Below, piece after piece: positions 8,816-18,784 of a DNA stretch of 64,000 nt (positions are counted from its first letter, which is position 1; each line of letters opens with the position of its first letter). Location of the stretch: positions 139,888 to 203,887 of the forward strand of contig JAKAGT010000005.1 in NCBI GenBank assembly GCA_021825585.1, read 5' to 3'. The notes below the pieces were generated by a model. It was not told the DNA's origin, did no database searches, and worked only from the letters and a program-made list of their open reading frames with translations. Both the position numbers and the translations under genes were made by a program. The DNA is from Bacteroidota bacterium (GTDB lineage Bacteria > Bacteroidota > Ignavibacteria > Kryptoniales > JAKASW01).

Positions 8816-10324
8816 TTATCGTTTCAGTTTATTATCTAGATATTCAGCTATTCTGGAAGAAGCCACGCGCTCCTGCTGCATGGAGTCCCTGTCTCTCACC
8901 GTCACCGTCTGGTCCTGAAGGGTCTGAGAGTCAACCGTGACGCAAACAGGAGTTCCCACTTCATCCTGGCGTCTGTAACGCCTGCCGATGGAGCCTGCAT
9001 CGTCATAGAAGGCCCTGAACCGTTTCCGAAGATCCTCGAAGATGTTTCTCGCGATATCGGGCATGTTCTCGCGGTTAACAAGCGGAAGTACGGCTACCTT
9101 AATCGGAGCAAGCCGCGGGTGGAATTTCAAAACCGATCGAATTTCCTTATCCGCCTGCTCTTCCACGTAGGCATCCACGAGAAACGCCATGAAGGACCTG
9201 CTGGCGCCCGCTGAAGTCTCGATTATGTACGGGATGTATTTTTCCTTCGATGTGTCGTCGAAATATTCCATACTCTTCCCCGAATACTCCTGATGTCTTG
9301 TCAGGTCGTAATTCGTACGGTTGTGGATCCCTTCGATCTCCCCCCACCCGAACGGAAAAAGGTATTCGATATCGTATGCATCCTTAGCGTAATGTGCCAG
9401 CTTATCTTTTTCATGCCGATGGAAATGGAGCTTGTCGTTCCGGATGCCGAGATTCGTGAACCACTCGATTCTTTCGTGCCTCCATCTTTCGAACCAGTCG
9501 TCATCAGTTCCCGGCTTCACAAAGAACTGCATCTCCATCTGTTCGAATTCGCGCGTCCTGAACAGCCAGTTCTTCGTATTGATTTCGTTCCTGAAGGCTT
9601 TCCCAATCTGCGCAATTCCAAACGGAAGCTTCTGCCTGGAGGAAGCAAGCACGTTCTGGTAGTTCACATAAATGCCCTGGGCGGTCTCTGGCCGCAGGTA
9701 TACGGCAGCCGACGAGTCTTCGACCGGGCCTACAAAAGTCTTGAACATGAGGTTGAATTTGCGGGCTTCGGTGAAAGTCCCTCTGTTCCCGCAGTTCGGG
9801 CAGGATAGTTCCGGCAAAATTACGAACGGGAATTTCTCCAGGGTACCGGCAAACTCAGAACGAACAACTTCTTCAGGCTGTTTTTTATCCAGAGAAGACA
9901 GGACAGGAAAGATTTTCTTCCACTCGTCCGGTACAACTGTTCCGTTCCCGTTTTGTATCTTCTCGGCTGATTCCCATATCTTCTTCAGCGAGATCTCGTC
10001 CGAAAGCGTATCGAGCCGGTAACGGGCCTTGCACTGCCTGCAATCGATCATCGGATCAGTAAAATTTTCGACGTGTCCGGACGCTTCCCAGACCCTCGGG
10101 TGCATCAAAATCGAGGCGTCAATTCCCTCTATATCCTCTCTGAGGGTCATTGCCTTCCACCATTCGTCCTTTACGTTCCGGAGAAGCTCAACGCCCAGCG
10201 GACCGTAGTCCCAACATCCGTTTAATCCCCCATATATTTCACTCGACTGGAAGACGAATCCTCTTCTCTTTGCAAGCGATACAATTTTATCGATCGTTAT
10301 TTCAGATTTGCTCGGTTGTGTCAT
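8816..10324 (-). CDS. glyS: Glycyl-tRNA synthetase, class II single-chain type
   Basis: 502 residues of the alpha2-type glycyl-tRNA synthetase. Visible are the N-terminal class II segment with GGLNGCWDYGPLGVELLRNV, the zinc-type Cys pairs (CRQC and CPNCGNRG), motif 2 (FRNEINTKNWLFRTREFEQ) and motif 3 (ETSAGASRSFMAFLVDAY), then the anticodon-binding domain from about residue 400. It charges tRNA-Gly in the cytoplasm. It is the first gene of a four-gene operon with DUF2461, glycerate kinase and rlmD, behind a good promoter at 10346-10373. Confidence 0.95.
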   Translation of the reverse strand: MTQPSKSEITIDKIVSLAKRRGFVFQSSEIYGGLNGCWDYGPLGVELLRNVKDEWWKAMTLREDIEGIDASILMHPRVWEASGHVENFTDPMIDCRQCKARYRLDTLSDEISLKKIWESAEKIQNGNGTVVPDEWKKIFPVLSSLDKKQPEEVVRSEFAGTLEKFPFVILPELSCPNCGNRGTFTEARKFNLMFKTFVGPVEDSSAAVYLRPETAQGIYVNYQNVLASSRQKLPFGIAQIGKAFRNEINTKNWLFRTREFEQMEMQFFVKPGTDDDWFERWRHERIEWFTNLGIRNDKLHFHRHEKDKLAHYAKDAYDIEYLFPFGWGEIEGIHNRTNYDLTRHQEYSGKSMEYFDDTSKEKYIPYIIETSAGASRSFMAFLVDAYVEEQADKEIRSVLKFHPRLAPIKVAVLPLVNRENMPDIARNIFEDLRKRFRAFYDDAGSIGRRYRRQDEVGTPVCVTVDSQTLQDQTVTVRDRDSMQQERVASSRIAEYLDNKLKR

Positions 10325-10345
10325 CTCTTAGCACTTTTTTAGTTC

Positions 10346-10373
10346 AATATAAAGAACCGTGTCGAATTGACAA
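10346..10373 (-). promoter_or_regulatory. Sigma-70-type promoter of the glyS operon
   Basis: On the minus strand TTGTCA (10373-10368) and TATATT (10351-10346) are separated by 16 bases. The start codon of glyS is 21 bases further on, giving a short leader of about 15 bases. The same TATATT box recurs before the M23/ATP-synthase operon and the beta-CASP operon. Confidence 0.6.
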
Positions 10374-10582
10374 AGAGCGCCATTTACATGACGATCATCC
10401 GCATCCACGAGGGCAAAGTACTCTGAATGACGTAGAACCGCCTCCCAAAAAACTTTTGCCTGTAATCTTGACTTTGAAAGGTAAAATGTCGCATTTTATG
10501 ACGCAATCGGGTAAATTACCAACCGCTTGAATGGTACAGTAGGGTGAGAAGCCGACTGCGGTCATAAATTAGGAAAGGTTAA

Positions 10583-11038
10583 ATGGAACCTGAAGAAAAA
10601 ACGGTAGCGCAGAATCGTCGGGCGCGGTTTGAGTATCAGATACTCGAGACTACCGAAGCCGGCATCGTCCTAAAGGGGAGCGAGGTGAAGTCGGTCAGAC
10701 AGGGAAAAGTCGATATTAGTGACTGCTTCGCATCCGTCAAGGATGGAGAGGTTTGGCTGCATAACATGCACGTGGCCGCCTATCAGAATGCCGGCGCATT
10801 CGGGCACAACCCTAGACGAACCAGAAAATTGCTGTTGCACAGAAGAGAAATCCGGAAGCTCATCGGCAAGACAAAACAAAAGGGTCTCTCCCTCGTTCCG
10901 ATCAGGCTTTACTGGAAACACGGTCTGGCGAAAGTCGAACTGGCGATTGCAAAAGGAAAGCAGGCCTTCGACAAGCGCGAGACGATTAAGCAACGCGACC
11001 AGGAACGTGAGATGCGACGCCGCGGCGCCGATGCTTGA
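10583..11038 (+). CDS. smpB: SsrA-binding protein SmpB
   Basis: 151 residues, normal for SmpB. The N-terminus has NRRARFEYQILETTEAGIVL and GSEVKSVRQGK, the core has HNMHVAAYQ, and the basic C-terminal tail (KRETIKQRDQEREMRRR) inserts into the ribosomal mRNA channel. SmpB binds tmRNA and delivers it to stalled ribosomes for trans-translation. The ATG is preceded by AGGAAAGG. No tmRNA gene is visible next to it. tyrS follows in the same direction after 52 bases. Confidence 0.95.
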   Translation: MEPEEKTVAQNRRARFEYQILETTEAGIVLKGSEVKSVRQGKVDISDCFASVKDGEVWLHNMHVAAYQNAGAFGHNPRRTRKLLLHRREIRKLIGKTKQKGLSLVPIRLYWKHGLAKVELAIAKGKQAFDKRETIKQRDQEREMRRRGADA

Positions 11039-11090
11039 AATCTTTGTTAATGAATTACCACCACACCTACCAGGAGAAAGATAGTTAGGG

Positions 11091-12317
11091 TTGTTTCCAC
11101 CACTCAATGAGCAACTAGACCTTATAAGGCGGGGCACCGCTGAGATAATACCAGAAGATGAACTAGCCCAGAAAATCGAGAGATCTATCAAGACCGGTCT
11201 GGGCCTCAATGTGAAATTGGGGTGCGACCCGAGCCGCCCCGATCTCCACCTCGGGCACTCTGTCGTTCTGAGAAAGCTCCGGCAATTCCAGGATCTAGGA
11301 CATACGGCAATTCTCATTGTCGGCGATTTTACCGGCATGATCGGAGATCCTTCCGGCAGGAACAAGTCGCGTCCCTCAATGACTATCGAAGAGACGCGAC
11401 AGAATGGAGAGTCCTACTTTCAGCAGGCTTCCAAAATATTGTCATCCTCCAACCTGAATATCGTTTACAATTCCGAATGGCTCGGCAAAATGAGCTTCCA
11501 GGATGTGATTAAACTGGCCAGCAAGTATACGGTGGCCCGGATGCTCGAGAGAGATGATTTTGAGAAGCGGTATCGTTCAGGTGAACCCATAAGTGTTCAC
11601 GAATTCCTCTATCCTCTCGCGCAGGCGATGGACTCCGTAGCCATAAAAGCCGATATAGAGCTGGGGGGAACAGACCAGAAGTTCAACCTGCTGGTCGGCA
11701 GGGATATTCAGCGGGAATACGGACTTGAGCCGCAGGTAATCCTGACGATGCCGTTACTTGTAGGAACGGACGGGGCTGAGAAGATGTCGAAATCGCTCGG
11801 CAACTATATCGCGATAACGGATTCACCGGACGAAATCTACGGAAAGACACTCTCGATACCAGACACACTCATTTACGATTATTTTGTGTTGACGACCAAC
11901 GTTTCTCCGCAGTATCTCAGCGAGGTCAAATCATCGCTTGAGTCGGGGAGAGTTAATCCCAGGGATCTGAAGCGAAAGCTCGCACGAGAGATCGTGACGA
12001 TCTATCACGATACAGAAGCGGCCGCTCAGGCGGAGGACAATTTCGACAAGGTCTTCGTGAGAAAAGAAACGCCGACTGAGATAGAAGAGGTGTTCCTGAA
12101 TATCAGCGACGGCGGCGTGCCGTTATACCAGCTTCTCGTCGAAGTCGGGGCGGCAAAATCAAATAGCGAGGCTCGCCGGCTGATAACCCAGGGCGGCGTC
12201 ACAATCGACGGCAATAAGATCGCGGACGCGAACACTGCCGTGACCATAAAGGATCCCGTTATCCTCAAGGTAGGAAAACGGAAATTCTACAAAATCAGAC
12301 AACAACAATCGCATTAG
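11091..12317 (+). CDS. tyrS: Tyrosyl-tRNA synthetase
   Basis: 408 residues, class I synthetase charging tRNA-Tyr. The HIGH-type motif HLGH is at about 53-56, the KMSKS loop is exact ([10 protein letters not shown]), and an S4 RNA-binding domain lies at the C-terminus ([18 protein letters not shown]). It belongs to the longer TyrRS group that uses HLGH rather than HIGH. No in-frame ATG exists near the N-terminus, so TTG at 11091 is the start. An AGGAG lies 14 bases upstream, which is a long spacing. Confidence 0.94.
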   Translation: MFPPLNEQLDLIRRGTAEIIPEDELAQKIERSIKTGLGLNVKLGCDPSRPDLHLGHSVVLRKLRQFQDLGHTAILIVGDFTGMIGDPSGRNKSRPSMTIEETRQNGESYFQQASKILSSSNLNIVYNSEWLGKMSFQDVIKLASKYTVARMLERDDFEKRYRSGEPISVHEFLYPLAQAMDSVAIKADIELGGTDQKFNLLVGRDIQREYGLEPQVILTMPLLVGTDGAEKMSKSLGNYIAITDSPDEIYGKTLSIPDTLIYDYFVLTTNVSPQYLSEVKSSLESGRVNPRDLKRKLAREIVTIYHDTEAAAQAEDNFDKVFVRKETPTEIEEVFLNISDGGVPLYQLLVEVGAAKSNSEARRLITQGGVTIDGNKIADANTAVTIKDPVILKVGKRKFYKIRQQQSH

Positions 12318-12336
12318 CGAATAAGGAGATGTAAAA

Positions 12337-12882
12337 TTGTATGTCCCATCGAAGATATTCTTTACAAAAGGGGTAGGTCGGCATCGCGACTACCTTCAAT
12401 CCTTCGAACTTGCTCTTCGAGACGCTAGGATCGAGAAATGCAATCTGGTCACCGTCTCAAGCATCTATCCTGCGGGATGTAAACGCATTCCACTTGACGA
12501 AGGAATTAAGCTCCTTCAGCCGGGGCAGATAACGTTTTGCGTGATGGCAAGGAATTCTACCAACGAACCTAACCGGCTCGTGGCGGCCTCAATCGGAGTC
12601 GCAACACCTAATGATTCTTCGCAGTACGGTTACCTGTCTGAACACCATCCGTTCGGCGAGACCGACGAGAAGGCCGGAGAGTATGCCGAAGACCTGGCCG
12701 CGACGATGCTCGCAACTACACTTGGAATTGAGTTTGATCCCGACGCGGATTGGGATGAAAGGGAAAAAGTTTACAAGATGAGCGGGAAGATCGTTAGAAC
12801 GCTCAACGTGACGCAGTCGGCGGAAGGAGACAGAAGAGGAATCTGGACGACGGTAGTCGCTGCCGGGATACTTCTTCCCTGA
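12337..12882 (+). CDS. pdaD: Pyruvoyl-dependent arginine decarboxylase
   Basis: 181 residues of the PvlArgDC family, which decarboxylates arginine to agmatine for polyamine synthesis. The self-cleavage site is visible as [11 protein letters not shown]: cleavage between S41 and S42 would make the pyruvoyl group from S42. The GYLSEHH and EDLAATMLA segments are also family features. The start is TTG with AAGGAG 8 bases upstream. It follows tyrS by 19 bases and ends at a bidirectional terminator. Confidence 0.9.
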   Translation: MYVPSKIFFTKGVGRHRDYLQSFELALRDARIEKCNLVTVSSIYPAGCKRIPLDEGIKLLQPGQITFCVMARNSTNEPNRLVAASIGVATPNDSSQYGYLSEHHPFGETDEKAGEYAEDLAATMLATTLGIEFDPDADWDEREKVYKMSGKIVRTLNVTQSAEGDRRGIWTTVVAAGILLP

Positions 12883-12907
12883 TTGACAGAAACATCCCCT
12901 GTTGTCA

Positions 12908-12940
12908 AAAAGCCCCGTCGCAGAAACGGGGCTTTCCTTT
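12908..12940. terminator. Bidirectional rho-independent terminator
   Basis: A stem AAAGCCCCGT / ACGGGGCTTT with a short loop sits between the convergent pdaD (plus) and atpG (minus) genes. It is flanked by A and T runs on both sides, so it can end transcripts from either direction. Confidence 0.8.
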
Positions 12941-12969
12941 TGCACCGATAAAAAATTGATACTTCGTTA

Positions 12970-13860
12970 TCAACCGGCCGAAGAAGTGAGAGCCTCAGCT
13001 CCGGAAACGACTTCAAGCAGCTCCTTGGTGATCGCTCCCTGGCGGGCCTTGTTATACTGAAGCGAGAGTGCCTGTATTAGTTCAAACGCGTTTTCACTCG
13101 CGTTGTCCATCGCCGCCATCCTCGCCCCCTCCGCTGCAGCATTGCTCTCCAATAGTATTCTCCAGAGCTGGTACTCAAGATGCTTCGGGATAAGGGCGCT
13201 GACTATTGATGCCTTGTCCGGCTCGTAAATGTAATTCAACTCAACGTGTTTCTTTTCCTTCATGAGCTCGTCGGCCGGGATCGGGAGGAACTGCTCAATA
13301 ACCAGTCGCTGATGCATCACACTCTTGAATTCGTTGTAAACGATATCAACTCTGTCGTAATCTCCTGCCAGGTAGCCTCTGATGATAGCTGATGCGAGAT
13401 TCTCAGCGACGGCAAATGTCAGATCATGGAATATGCCCGAATAATTACCGGCAACGTTGAATTTCCTCTTGGAGAAGAAATCAGAGCCTTTCTTTCCGAC
13501 CGTGAACAAATTCACCCTGCCCAAAGCATCCAGGTTGGAATATTCACTGCGTATCAGCTCGATCGTAGCCTTTATGATATTCGAATTGAAAGCGCCGCAG
13601 AATCCCCTGTCCGCCGTGACGGCAACCACTGCGACTTTTGCGATGTCGCGCTTCACGACTAGCCTGTTCCCCACGAAGTCCGAAGTGGTGGCAAGGTGCT
13701 GCATCAATTCACCGATTTTTCGGGAGTATGGCCTTGCAGCAGACAAGGCAGACTGGGCCCTTCGCAGCTTAGCTGCGGCCACCATCTTCATTGCCTTCGT
13801 GATTTTTTCTGTGCTTTTGACACCGGAGATCCGGCGCCTTATTTCACGGAGAGTCGCCAA
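12970..13860 (-). CDS. atpG: ATP synthase F1 subunit gamma
   Basis: 296 residues. The N-terminus ATLREIRRRISGVKSTEKIT and KAMKMVAAAKLRRAQ form the first rotor helix, and the conserved GFCGAFNSNI and the C-terminal ASENAFELIQ and LSLQYNKARQGAITKELLEVV (given in parts) form the second. Gamma is the central stalk coupling the c-ring to the catalytic alpha3beta3 head. It is the last gene of this atp cluster; no beta or epsilon gene follows. Confidence 0.95.
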   Translation of the reverse strand: MATLREIRRRISGVKSTEKITKAMKMVAAAKLRRAQSALSAARPYSRKIGELMQHLATTSDFVGNRLVVKRDIAKVAVVAVTADRGFCGAFNSNIIKATIELIRSEYSNLDALGRVNLFTVGKKGSDFFSKRKFNVAGNYSGIFHDLTFAVAENLASAIIRGYLAGDYDRVDIVYNEFKSVMHQRLVIEQFLPIPADELMKEKKHVELNYIYEPDKASIVSALIPKHLEYQLWRILLESNAAAEGARMAAMDNASENAFELIQALSLQYNKARQGAITKELLEVVSGAEALTSSAG

Positions 13861-13863
13861 TTG

Positions 13864-15420
13864 TTACTCCTTAATCGACGCTTTGAACGAAGAGACGAAC
13901 TCCTTTGTAATCTCATGAAGATGCTTGTCTGTTTCGGCGTCGATGTCCTTGATGTCGGCAATTTTGTTGAGAATGTCCTGGTGTTTGAGCTCCATCATTT
14001 CAAGAAACTCCGTCTCAAAACGCCGGACGCTCTCGACAGGCAATTCGTCCAGGAAACCGTTTGTACCCGTGTAAATGATCGCAACCTGTTTTTCGACGGG
14101 CATCGGGGAATACTGACCCTGTTTCAGGAGCTCGACAAGTCGCTGTCCCCTTCTGATCTGGGCCTGCGTCACTTTATCCAGGTCGGAACCGAATTTTATG
14201 AATGCTTCCAATGCCCTGAACTGCGCAAGATCCAGTCTGAGGCGGCCGGCAACTCGCCTCATTGCCTTTGTTTGCGCGTGTCCGCCAACACGCGAGACTG
14301 AAATCCCGACGTTGATTGCGGGACGAACACCTGAATTGAACAAGCTCGGCTCGAGATATATCTGGCCGTCCGTAATTGAGATAACGTTGGTGGGAATGTA
14401 TGCAGACACGTCGTTCGCCTGAGTCTCAATTATTGGGAGAGCCGTCAGACTGCCACCACCCTCTTCATCACTGAGTTTCGAGGCGCGCTCCAGCAGCCTG
14501 CTGTGCAGATAAAATACATCTCCGGGATAAGCTTCGCGTCCCGGCGGCCTTCGCAGAAGCAGCGAGACCTGTCTGTATGCCCATGCATGCTTGGAAAGGT
14601 CGTCGTAGACGACAAGCGCATCTCTGCCGCCGTCGCGGAAGAACTCACCGAGTGTGCAACCGGAGTAAGGGGCGATAAACTGCATTGGAGACGGAGTGCC
14701 AGCAGTGGCGGAAACTACGGTGGTATAATCCATAGCACCTTCCTCTTCCAGCTTGGCGACAACCTGTGCGACGGTGGACGCTTTTTGCCCGATAGCGACG
14801 TATATGCAGTAGACGGGCTTTATGCCTCTGCGCTTTGCCTCTTCTGTGTGAGTGAATTTCTGATTGAGGATAGCATCGACGGCGACCGCGGTCTTCCCTG
14901 TCTGTCTGTCCCCGATGATCAGCTCGCGCTGTCCGCGGCCTATAGGAATCATGGAGTCGATAGCCTTGAGACCCGTGTTCAGCGGCTGCTTCACAGGACT
15001 TCTGGAAATAACACCAAGCGCCTTTCTCTCTACCGGGAGGACCTTGTCTGTCTGGATGGCTCCCTTGCCGTCGATCGGCTGACCGAGCGGGTTTACTACG
15101 CGTCCTAACATGGCTTCTCCCACCGGCATAGACATTACCTTGCCCGTGCGCCGGACCTGGTCGCCCTCTTTCACGAGTGTGTCGTTGCCGAACAGCATGC
15201 ACCCGACGTTATCCTCTTCAAGATTAAGAGCCATTCCGAACACGCCATTTGGAAATTCTACCAGCTCGCTCGACATCACCTTTTCCAGTCCGTATACTCT
15301 GGCGATTCCGTCGCCGACCTGCAGGACTGTTCCCACATCATATACATCGACCTCGCGCTCGAAACCCGATATCTGTTTCCTCAAGATCGCGGTAATTTCG
15401 TCAGGTCTCACTTCAGGCAT
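13864..15420 (-). CDS. atpA: ATP synthase F1 subunit alpha
   Basis: 518 residues with the N-terminal beta-barrel domain, Walker [14 protein letters not shown] near residue 170, the arginine-finger region [15 protein letters not shown] and a C-terminal helical domain. Alpha forms the non-catalytic nucleotide sites of the F1 head. It lies 3 bases upstream of atpG. Confidence 0.96.
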   Translation of the reverse strand: MPEVRPDEITAILRKQISGFEREVDVYDVGTVLQVGDGIARVYGLEKVMSSELVEFPNGVFGMALNLEEDNVGCMLFGNDTLVKEGDQVRRTGKVMSMPVGEAMLGRVVNPLGQPIDGKGAIQTDKVLPVERKALGVISRSPVKQPLNTGLKAIDSMIPIGRGQRELIIGDRQTGKTAVAVDAILNQKFTHTEEAKRRGIKPVYCIYVAIGQKASTVAQVVAKLEEEGAMDYTTVVSATAGTPSPMQFIAPYSGCTLGEFFRDGGRDALVVYDDLSKHAWAYRQVSLLLRRPPGREAYPGDVFYLHSRLLERASKLSDEEGGGSLTALPIIETQANDVSAYIPTNVISITDGQIYLEPSLFNSGVRPAINVGISVSRVGGHAQTKAMRRVAGRLRLDLAQFRALEAFIKFGSDLDKVTQAQIRRGQRLVELLKQGQYSPMPVEKQVAIIYTGTNGFLDELPVESVRRFETEFLEMMELKHQDILNKIADIKDIDAETDKHLHEITKEFVSSFKASIKE

Positions 15421-15457
15421 AACAACCTCATAGAATTAGTCTTTCGTAATCTCAACT

Positions 15458-16006
15458 TTACAAAGAAGCTTCTTCTGATAACTGCTGCTTTAAAATTTCA
15501 AGCTGACGGCGCACGCTGCCGTCAAATACGGTATCACCGATCTGAACAAGGAAACCTCCGATCAGGGCCGGATCGGGTGAGAAAGAAATTCGCACGTTCT
15601 TTTTCACGATCTTTCCAAAAGTCTCCTTCATCCCGGAAATAACTTCCTTTTCCACTTCGAACGGAGATTTTAGTTCTGCGTTGACAATGCCACGAGACTG
15701 GTCCAGAAGGGCGGCAAACTCAACTGCAATCTGGTCCGTCAATACTTCCCTCCCCTTGTCGATCAGAAGAAAGAGGAAGTTGAGGGTCATCTCATCGACT
15801 CTGGCAGCCCATAGGTCCCTGACAACATCTCTCTTCTTGAAGCGGTTTACTATCGGGCTCTTGAAGAGTATGGCGAGCTCGTGTGAAGAGGTAATCGAAT
15901 CATGAATCAGGCGCATATCGGACGCGACATTATCGACGGTCTTTGTTTCGGTGCAGAGTTCCAGAAGCGCACCGGCGTATCTTCTTGCGGCTCTTGTTCC
16001 CTTCAT
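15458..16006 (-). CDS. atpH: ATP synthase F1 subunit delta
   Basis: 182 residues, OSCP/delta family. The N-terminal helical domain starts RAARRYAGALLEL, and the C-terminal domain has the expected ending ALIGGFLVQIGDTVFDGSV. Delta links the peripheral stalk (b subunits) to the top of F1. It lies between atpF (8 bases upstream) and atpA (37 bases downstream). Confidence 0.92.
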   Translation of the reverse strand: MKGTRAARRYAGALLELCTETKTVDNVASDMRLIHDSITSSHELAILFKSPIVNRFKKRDVVRDLWAARVDEMTLNFLFLLIDKGREVLTDQIAVEFAALLDQSRGIVNAELKSPFEVEKEVISGMKETFGKIVKKNVRISFSPDPALIGGFLVQIGDTVFDGSVRRQLEILKQQLSEEASL

Positions 16007-16014
16007 TACCGACC

Positions 16015-16503
16015 TTAGTTCTTCGGCAGAGAATTAAGGAAATTCTCGACCAGTTTCTTCTGTCTTGCCACATCAATTGTCTCACTCAGTATCTTCTCCG
16101 CGGCCTGGACGGCAAGTTCGGCCACTAATCCGTGGAGCTGAGATATAGCCTGCTGCTTGTCCCGCTCGATCTCTTCCCTCGCCTTGTCGATAATACTATT
16201 AGCTTCTACGTGTGCCTTTGACATCGCATCTGACCGCAGTCTCTCGGCAAGCTCTCTGGCCTCTTTAATCAGTTTCTGGGCCCGCTCTTCGGCGTTTGCG
16301 AGATTTTTCCGATTTTCTTCGAGAACTACCTGGGCTTCCTTCTTCGCTTCCTCTGCCCGTTCGATCGACTGCCTGATCGACTCTTCCCTGGTATTCAGGG
16401 CATTGAGTATCGGCTTCCAGGCGGTGAACTTCAGGATAAGAAGCAGGAGGCCGAAGGTCACAGCCGTCCAGATTATCACTCCGGGATTCAATTGCAACAA
16501 CAT
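16015..16503 (-). CDS. atpF: ATP synthase F0 subunit b
   Basis: 162 residues: one N-terminal membrane helix (about 8-28, [18 protein letters not shown]) followed by a long charged coiled coil rich in Ala, Glu, Lys and Arg, the peripheral stalk. Length and order (c, b, delta, alpha) are normal. Only one b-type gene is present, so a homodimeric stalk is likely. Confidence 0.92.
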   Translation of the reverse strand: MLLQLNPGVIIWTAVTFGLLLLILKFTAWKPILNALNTREESIRQSIERAEEAKKEAQVVLEENRKNLANAEERAQKLIKEARELAERLRSDAMSKAHVEANSIIDKAREEIERDKQQAISQLHGLVAELAVQAAEKILSETIDVARQKKLVENFLNSLPKN

Positions 16504-16581
16504 ACTCTAATCTCCATTAGGATTGAAAAACATGTCCCTCCCCACGTCAGGAAAAGGTTCGGGATTGGAGCAACATTATTA

Positions 16582-16812
16582 TTACTTCAACGCCATTATG
16601 ATGGCAATGACCTCGGCGAATAATGTAACGCCTTCGATCAGAGCTGCAGCGATGATCATCGTCGTCCTAAGGTCACCCTGTGCCTCCGGCTGACGACCGC
16701 TTGCTTCCAGTGCGGCTGCGGCCAGTTTTCCGATTCCCAAACCGCCGCCGATAACTGCAAGACCGGCTGCAAGACCGGCTGCAAGATGAACGAATTGATC
16801 TTGTGGTCCCAT
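16582..16812 (-). CDS. atpE: ATP synthase F0 subunit c
   Basis: 76 residues, two membrane helices with the polar loop GRQPEA. The ion-carrying carboxylate is E60 in the second helix. The first helix reads GGGLGIGK and lacks the Gln of sodium-type rings, so proton coupling is more likely. GGAGG precedes the ATG. The DNA at about 16758-16792 repeats a 12-base unit, encoding a duplicated Ala-Ala-Gly-Leu stretch in helix 1. Confidence 0.95.
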   Translation of the reverse strand: MGPQDQFVHLAAGLAAGLAVIGGGLGIGKLAAAALEASGRQPEAQGDLRTTMIIAAALIEGVTLFAEVIAIIMALK

Positions 16813-16833
16813 TTAAAACCTCCAGTATTTCTT

Positions 16834-17739
16834 TTAGTGTTCTTGATGGATTGCCATCCCGACAAATAAGGCCGTCAGGATTGTGAAAATGTAAGCTTGA
16901 ATGAATGCAACGAGTATTTCCAAAAGCTCTATGAAAAGTGCGAAGCTTATGGCCAGCGGTGCTATCAGCACCGTGCCGAAGACGAATATGAGCCCGATGA
17001 AAGAAAATATGGCTATGTCACCTGCAACGAGATTGGCAAAAAGACGGACGCACAGGGCGAAAGGCTTGGTGAAGAGGCCCAGGATTTCAACTATCGCCAG
17101 AATCGGCAGAGCAAAGACCGGCACTCCCTTTGGTATCAGCCCCTTGAAATAGCCGAAGAACCCATGATGGATAATTCCGGAAATCTGAATTACGAAGAAC
17201 GCTATGAGCGCAAGCGAAGCGGTAAAACTTAAGTCGCTTGAAGGTGCCGAGCCGTACGGGATCAACTCAAAAAGATTCGAGAACAGTATGAAGAAAAATA
17301 AAGTGAGGAAGTAAGGCAGCATCTTCCGGCCTTTCTCCCCGGTTGCCGGAAGGACAACCTCGTCCCTGATGAAGAGCACAATCATCTCCATCGCATTCGC
17401 GAATTTGCCCGGAATCAGCGACTTCTTGTAACCTTTGGCTGCCTTCCTTGCAGCGAGGATCACCAGTAAGGCTGCGATCCACATCATGACTACATGTTTC
17501 GTCAGCGACATATCGATGGTCAGGCCCGCGACATGAATAGGTGGAAAGTGCGGGAGATGAATCTCGCCGAAAGGCAGAAAATCCAGGGTGTGCGAATCCG
17601 ATACGTGTTCTATCACCCAGTTGCCGTTGGAGGCGTTGCCGGCATGCGATGCCACTGCGGCGGCAGTGTCAGAAACGGTTTTCCCGACGTTTGCGGCCAA
17701 CATACTAGCGGACGACAAGATTGCAGTTCCAATTATCAT
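16834..17739 (-). CDS. atpB: ATP synthase F0 subunit a
   Basis: 301 residues with about five to six membrane helices. The essential arginine is in LCVRLFANLVAGDI and the last helix has LVAFIQAYIFTILTALF. The first 85 residues form a soluble N-terminal extension with a hydrophobic leader, as is usual for Bacteroidota/Chlorobiota subunit a. The start overlaps the stop of the atpI-like gene (ATGA). Confidence 0.93.
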   Translation of the reverse strand: MIIGTAILSSASMLAANVGKTVSDTAAAVASHAGNASNGNWVIEHVSDSHTLDFLPFGEIHLPHFPPIHVAGLTIDMSLTKHVVMMWIAALLVILAARKAAKGYKKSLIPGKFANAMEMIVLFIRDEVVLPATGEKGRKMLPYFLTLFFFILFSNLFELIPYGSAPSSDLSFTASLALIAFFVIQISGIIHHGFFGYFKGLIPKGVPVFALPILAIVEILGLFTKPFALCVRLFANLVAGDIAIFSFIGLIFVFGTVLIAPLAISFALFIELLEILVAFIQAYIFTILTALFVGMAIHQEH

Positions 17740-18173
17740 TGTGCGGTGCCCTTGCCTGCTTTCTTAAAAGCTATTCTCTTATTCAGAAAAATCACTTCAA
17801 ATATCGTCATGATGAAATAAAAAACCAGAAGCCCCGTCACAAGGGGGATTATGGGAGTATTGAATACTTTCATGAGTACAATGAATATTCCCAGAAGGAG
17901 AAGTAATCTGATGCCCATACCGAGAGAGATTCCTTGGAGGAAGACGAGACTGCTTTTGTCGATGAACTTCTCGATCGTATAGAATCCCACCGCTCCACTC
18001 ATTATTCCGAGAAGGGCACCCAGAAAATAAGCACCCGCAAACCCGTTGCCGGCATATTTCCAGATAAGAAGGAAGGAAATCACCCCTATTACGAGGATGG
18101 AAATGGCGAGCATCCTCATGGTGCTGTTACGCAACAACCGGACGAGAGGATCAACTTTTCTTTCTTGTACCAC
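17736..18173 (-). CDS. AtpI-like membrane protein of the ATP synthase operon
   Basis: 145 residues with four predicted membrane helices: about 20-38, 47-66, 80-103 and 107-127. No catalytic motif. Its place between atpZ and atpB and its topology fit the poorly conserved subunit I group, thought to aid c-ring assembly or magnesium handling. The start is GTG, overlapping the end of atpZ by 23 bases. The assignment rests on context more than sequence identity. Confidence 0.6.
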   Translation of the reverse strand: MVQERKVDPLVRLLRNSTMRMLAISILVIGVISFLLIWKYAGNGFAGAYFLGALLGIMSGAVGFYTIEKFIDKSSLVFLQGISLGMGIRLLLLLGIFIVLMKVFNTPIIPLVTGLLVFYFIMTIFEVIFLNKRIAFKKAGKGTAQ

Positions 18174-18414
18174 TCTTACCTAATTTCTGTACTTCTTTAA
18201 AAAAATTGTAAAAGCCACCAACTAGCCCTACTCCGGCCCCTGTTAATAACAACCATGGCGACGTGCCGAAATGACCGTCAAGAAAATACCCGAGCAATGT
18301 CATACCGGCAACCGAGGCAGCCAACTCCGTGCCCAGGCCCATGAAAGGCGCGAGTTGCCTGTACGCCTCACCCAGGCTTTCTCCGAAACTCTGATTCTTC
18401 TTCAATTGTACCAC
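18151..18414 (-). CDS. AtpZ/AtpI family protein
   Basis: 87 residues with two membrane helices and the GLGTELAASVAGMTLLGYFLD segment typical of AtpZ/AtpI (formerly DUF) proteins that head atp operons. The C-terminal end GFYNFFKEVQKL is also typical. It starts 3 bases after the bactofilin stop and overlaps the next gene. Confidence 0.75.
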   Translation of the reverse strand: MVQLKKNQSFGESLGEAYRQLAPFMGLGTELAASVAGMTLLGYFLDGHFGTSPWLLLTGAGVGLVGGFYNFFKEVQKLGKSGTRKKS

Positions 18415-18417
18415 AAA

Positions 18418-18783
18418 TCATCTGAATAACTCGCTCTTCTGGTCAGGTTTTTTCTCACCGCTCATCTCACATTTGCCATCGAACACGGCACCCTCATCAA
18501 TAACGAGCTTTGAAGCCCGAATATCGCCCTTGATCCTGGCTTTCGGTTCCAGCACCAGCTTGTTTTTGACGTTGAGATTGCCTGTAATCTTTCCGCTGAC
18601 TGTCACTGCCTGAGCGTCGATGTTGCCTGTAATCTCACCGCTCATCCCGATTACCAGGTCACCGCTCAGGGCTATGTCACCGTTCACCTGTCCATCAACT
18701 CGAAGACTGCCCGAGCTTGTAATCTTACCTTCAAAACGAGATCCCTGCGAAACGATGTTGATTTGTCCGTCTTCTTTTGCCAT
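18418..18783 (-). CDS. Bactofilin family protein
   Basis: 121 residues composed of short beta repeats (GKITSSGSLRVDGQVNGDI, SGEITGNIDAQAVTVSGKI), the right-handed beta-helix of bactofilins (DUF583). Bactofilins self-assemble into membrane-associated filaments and often position peptidoglycan hydrolases. Here the gene begins one base after the M23 peptidase gene, matching the widespread bactofilin-M23 pairing, and leads directly into the ATP synthase genes. Confidence 0.88.
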   Translation of the reverse strand: MAKEDGQINIVSQGSRFEGKITSSGSLRVDGQVNGDIALSGDLVIGMSGEITGNIDAQAVTVSGKITGNLNVKNKLVLEPKARIKGDIRASKLVIDEGAVFDGKCEMSGEKKPDQKSELFR

Positions 18784-18784
18784 G

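Noticed and set aside
16758..16792. Short tandem repeat as a mobile or regulatory repeat
   Set aside because: It is in frame within atpE and encodes the small-residue repeat of the first c-subunit helix.
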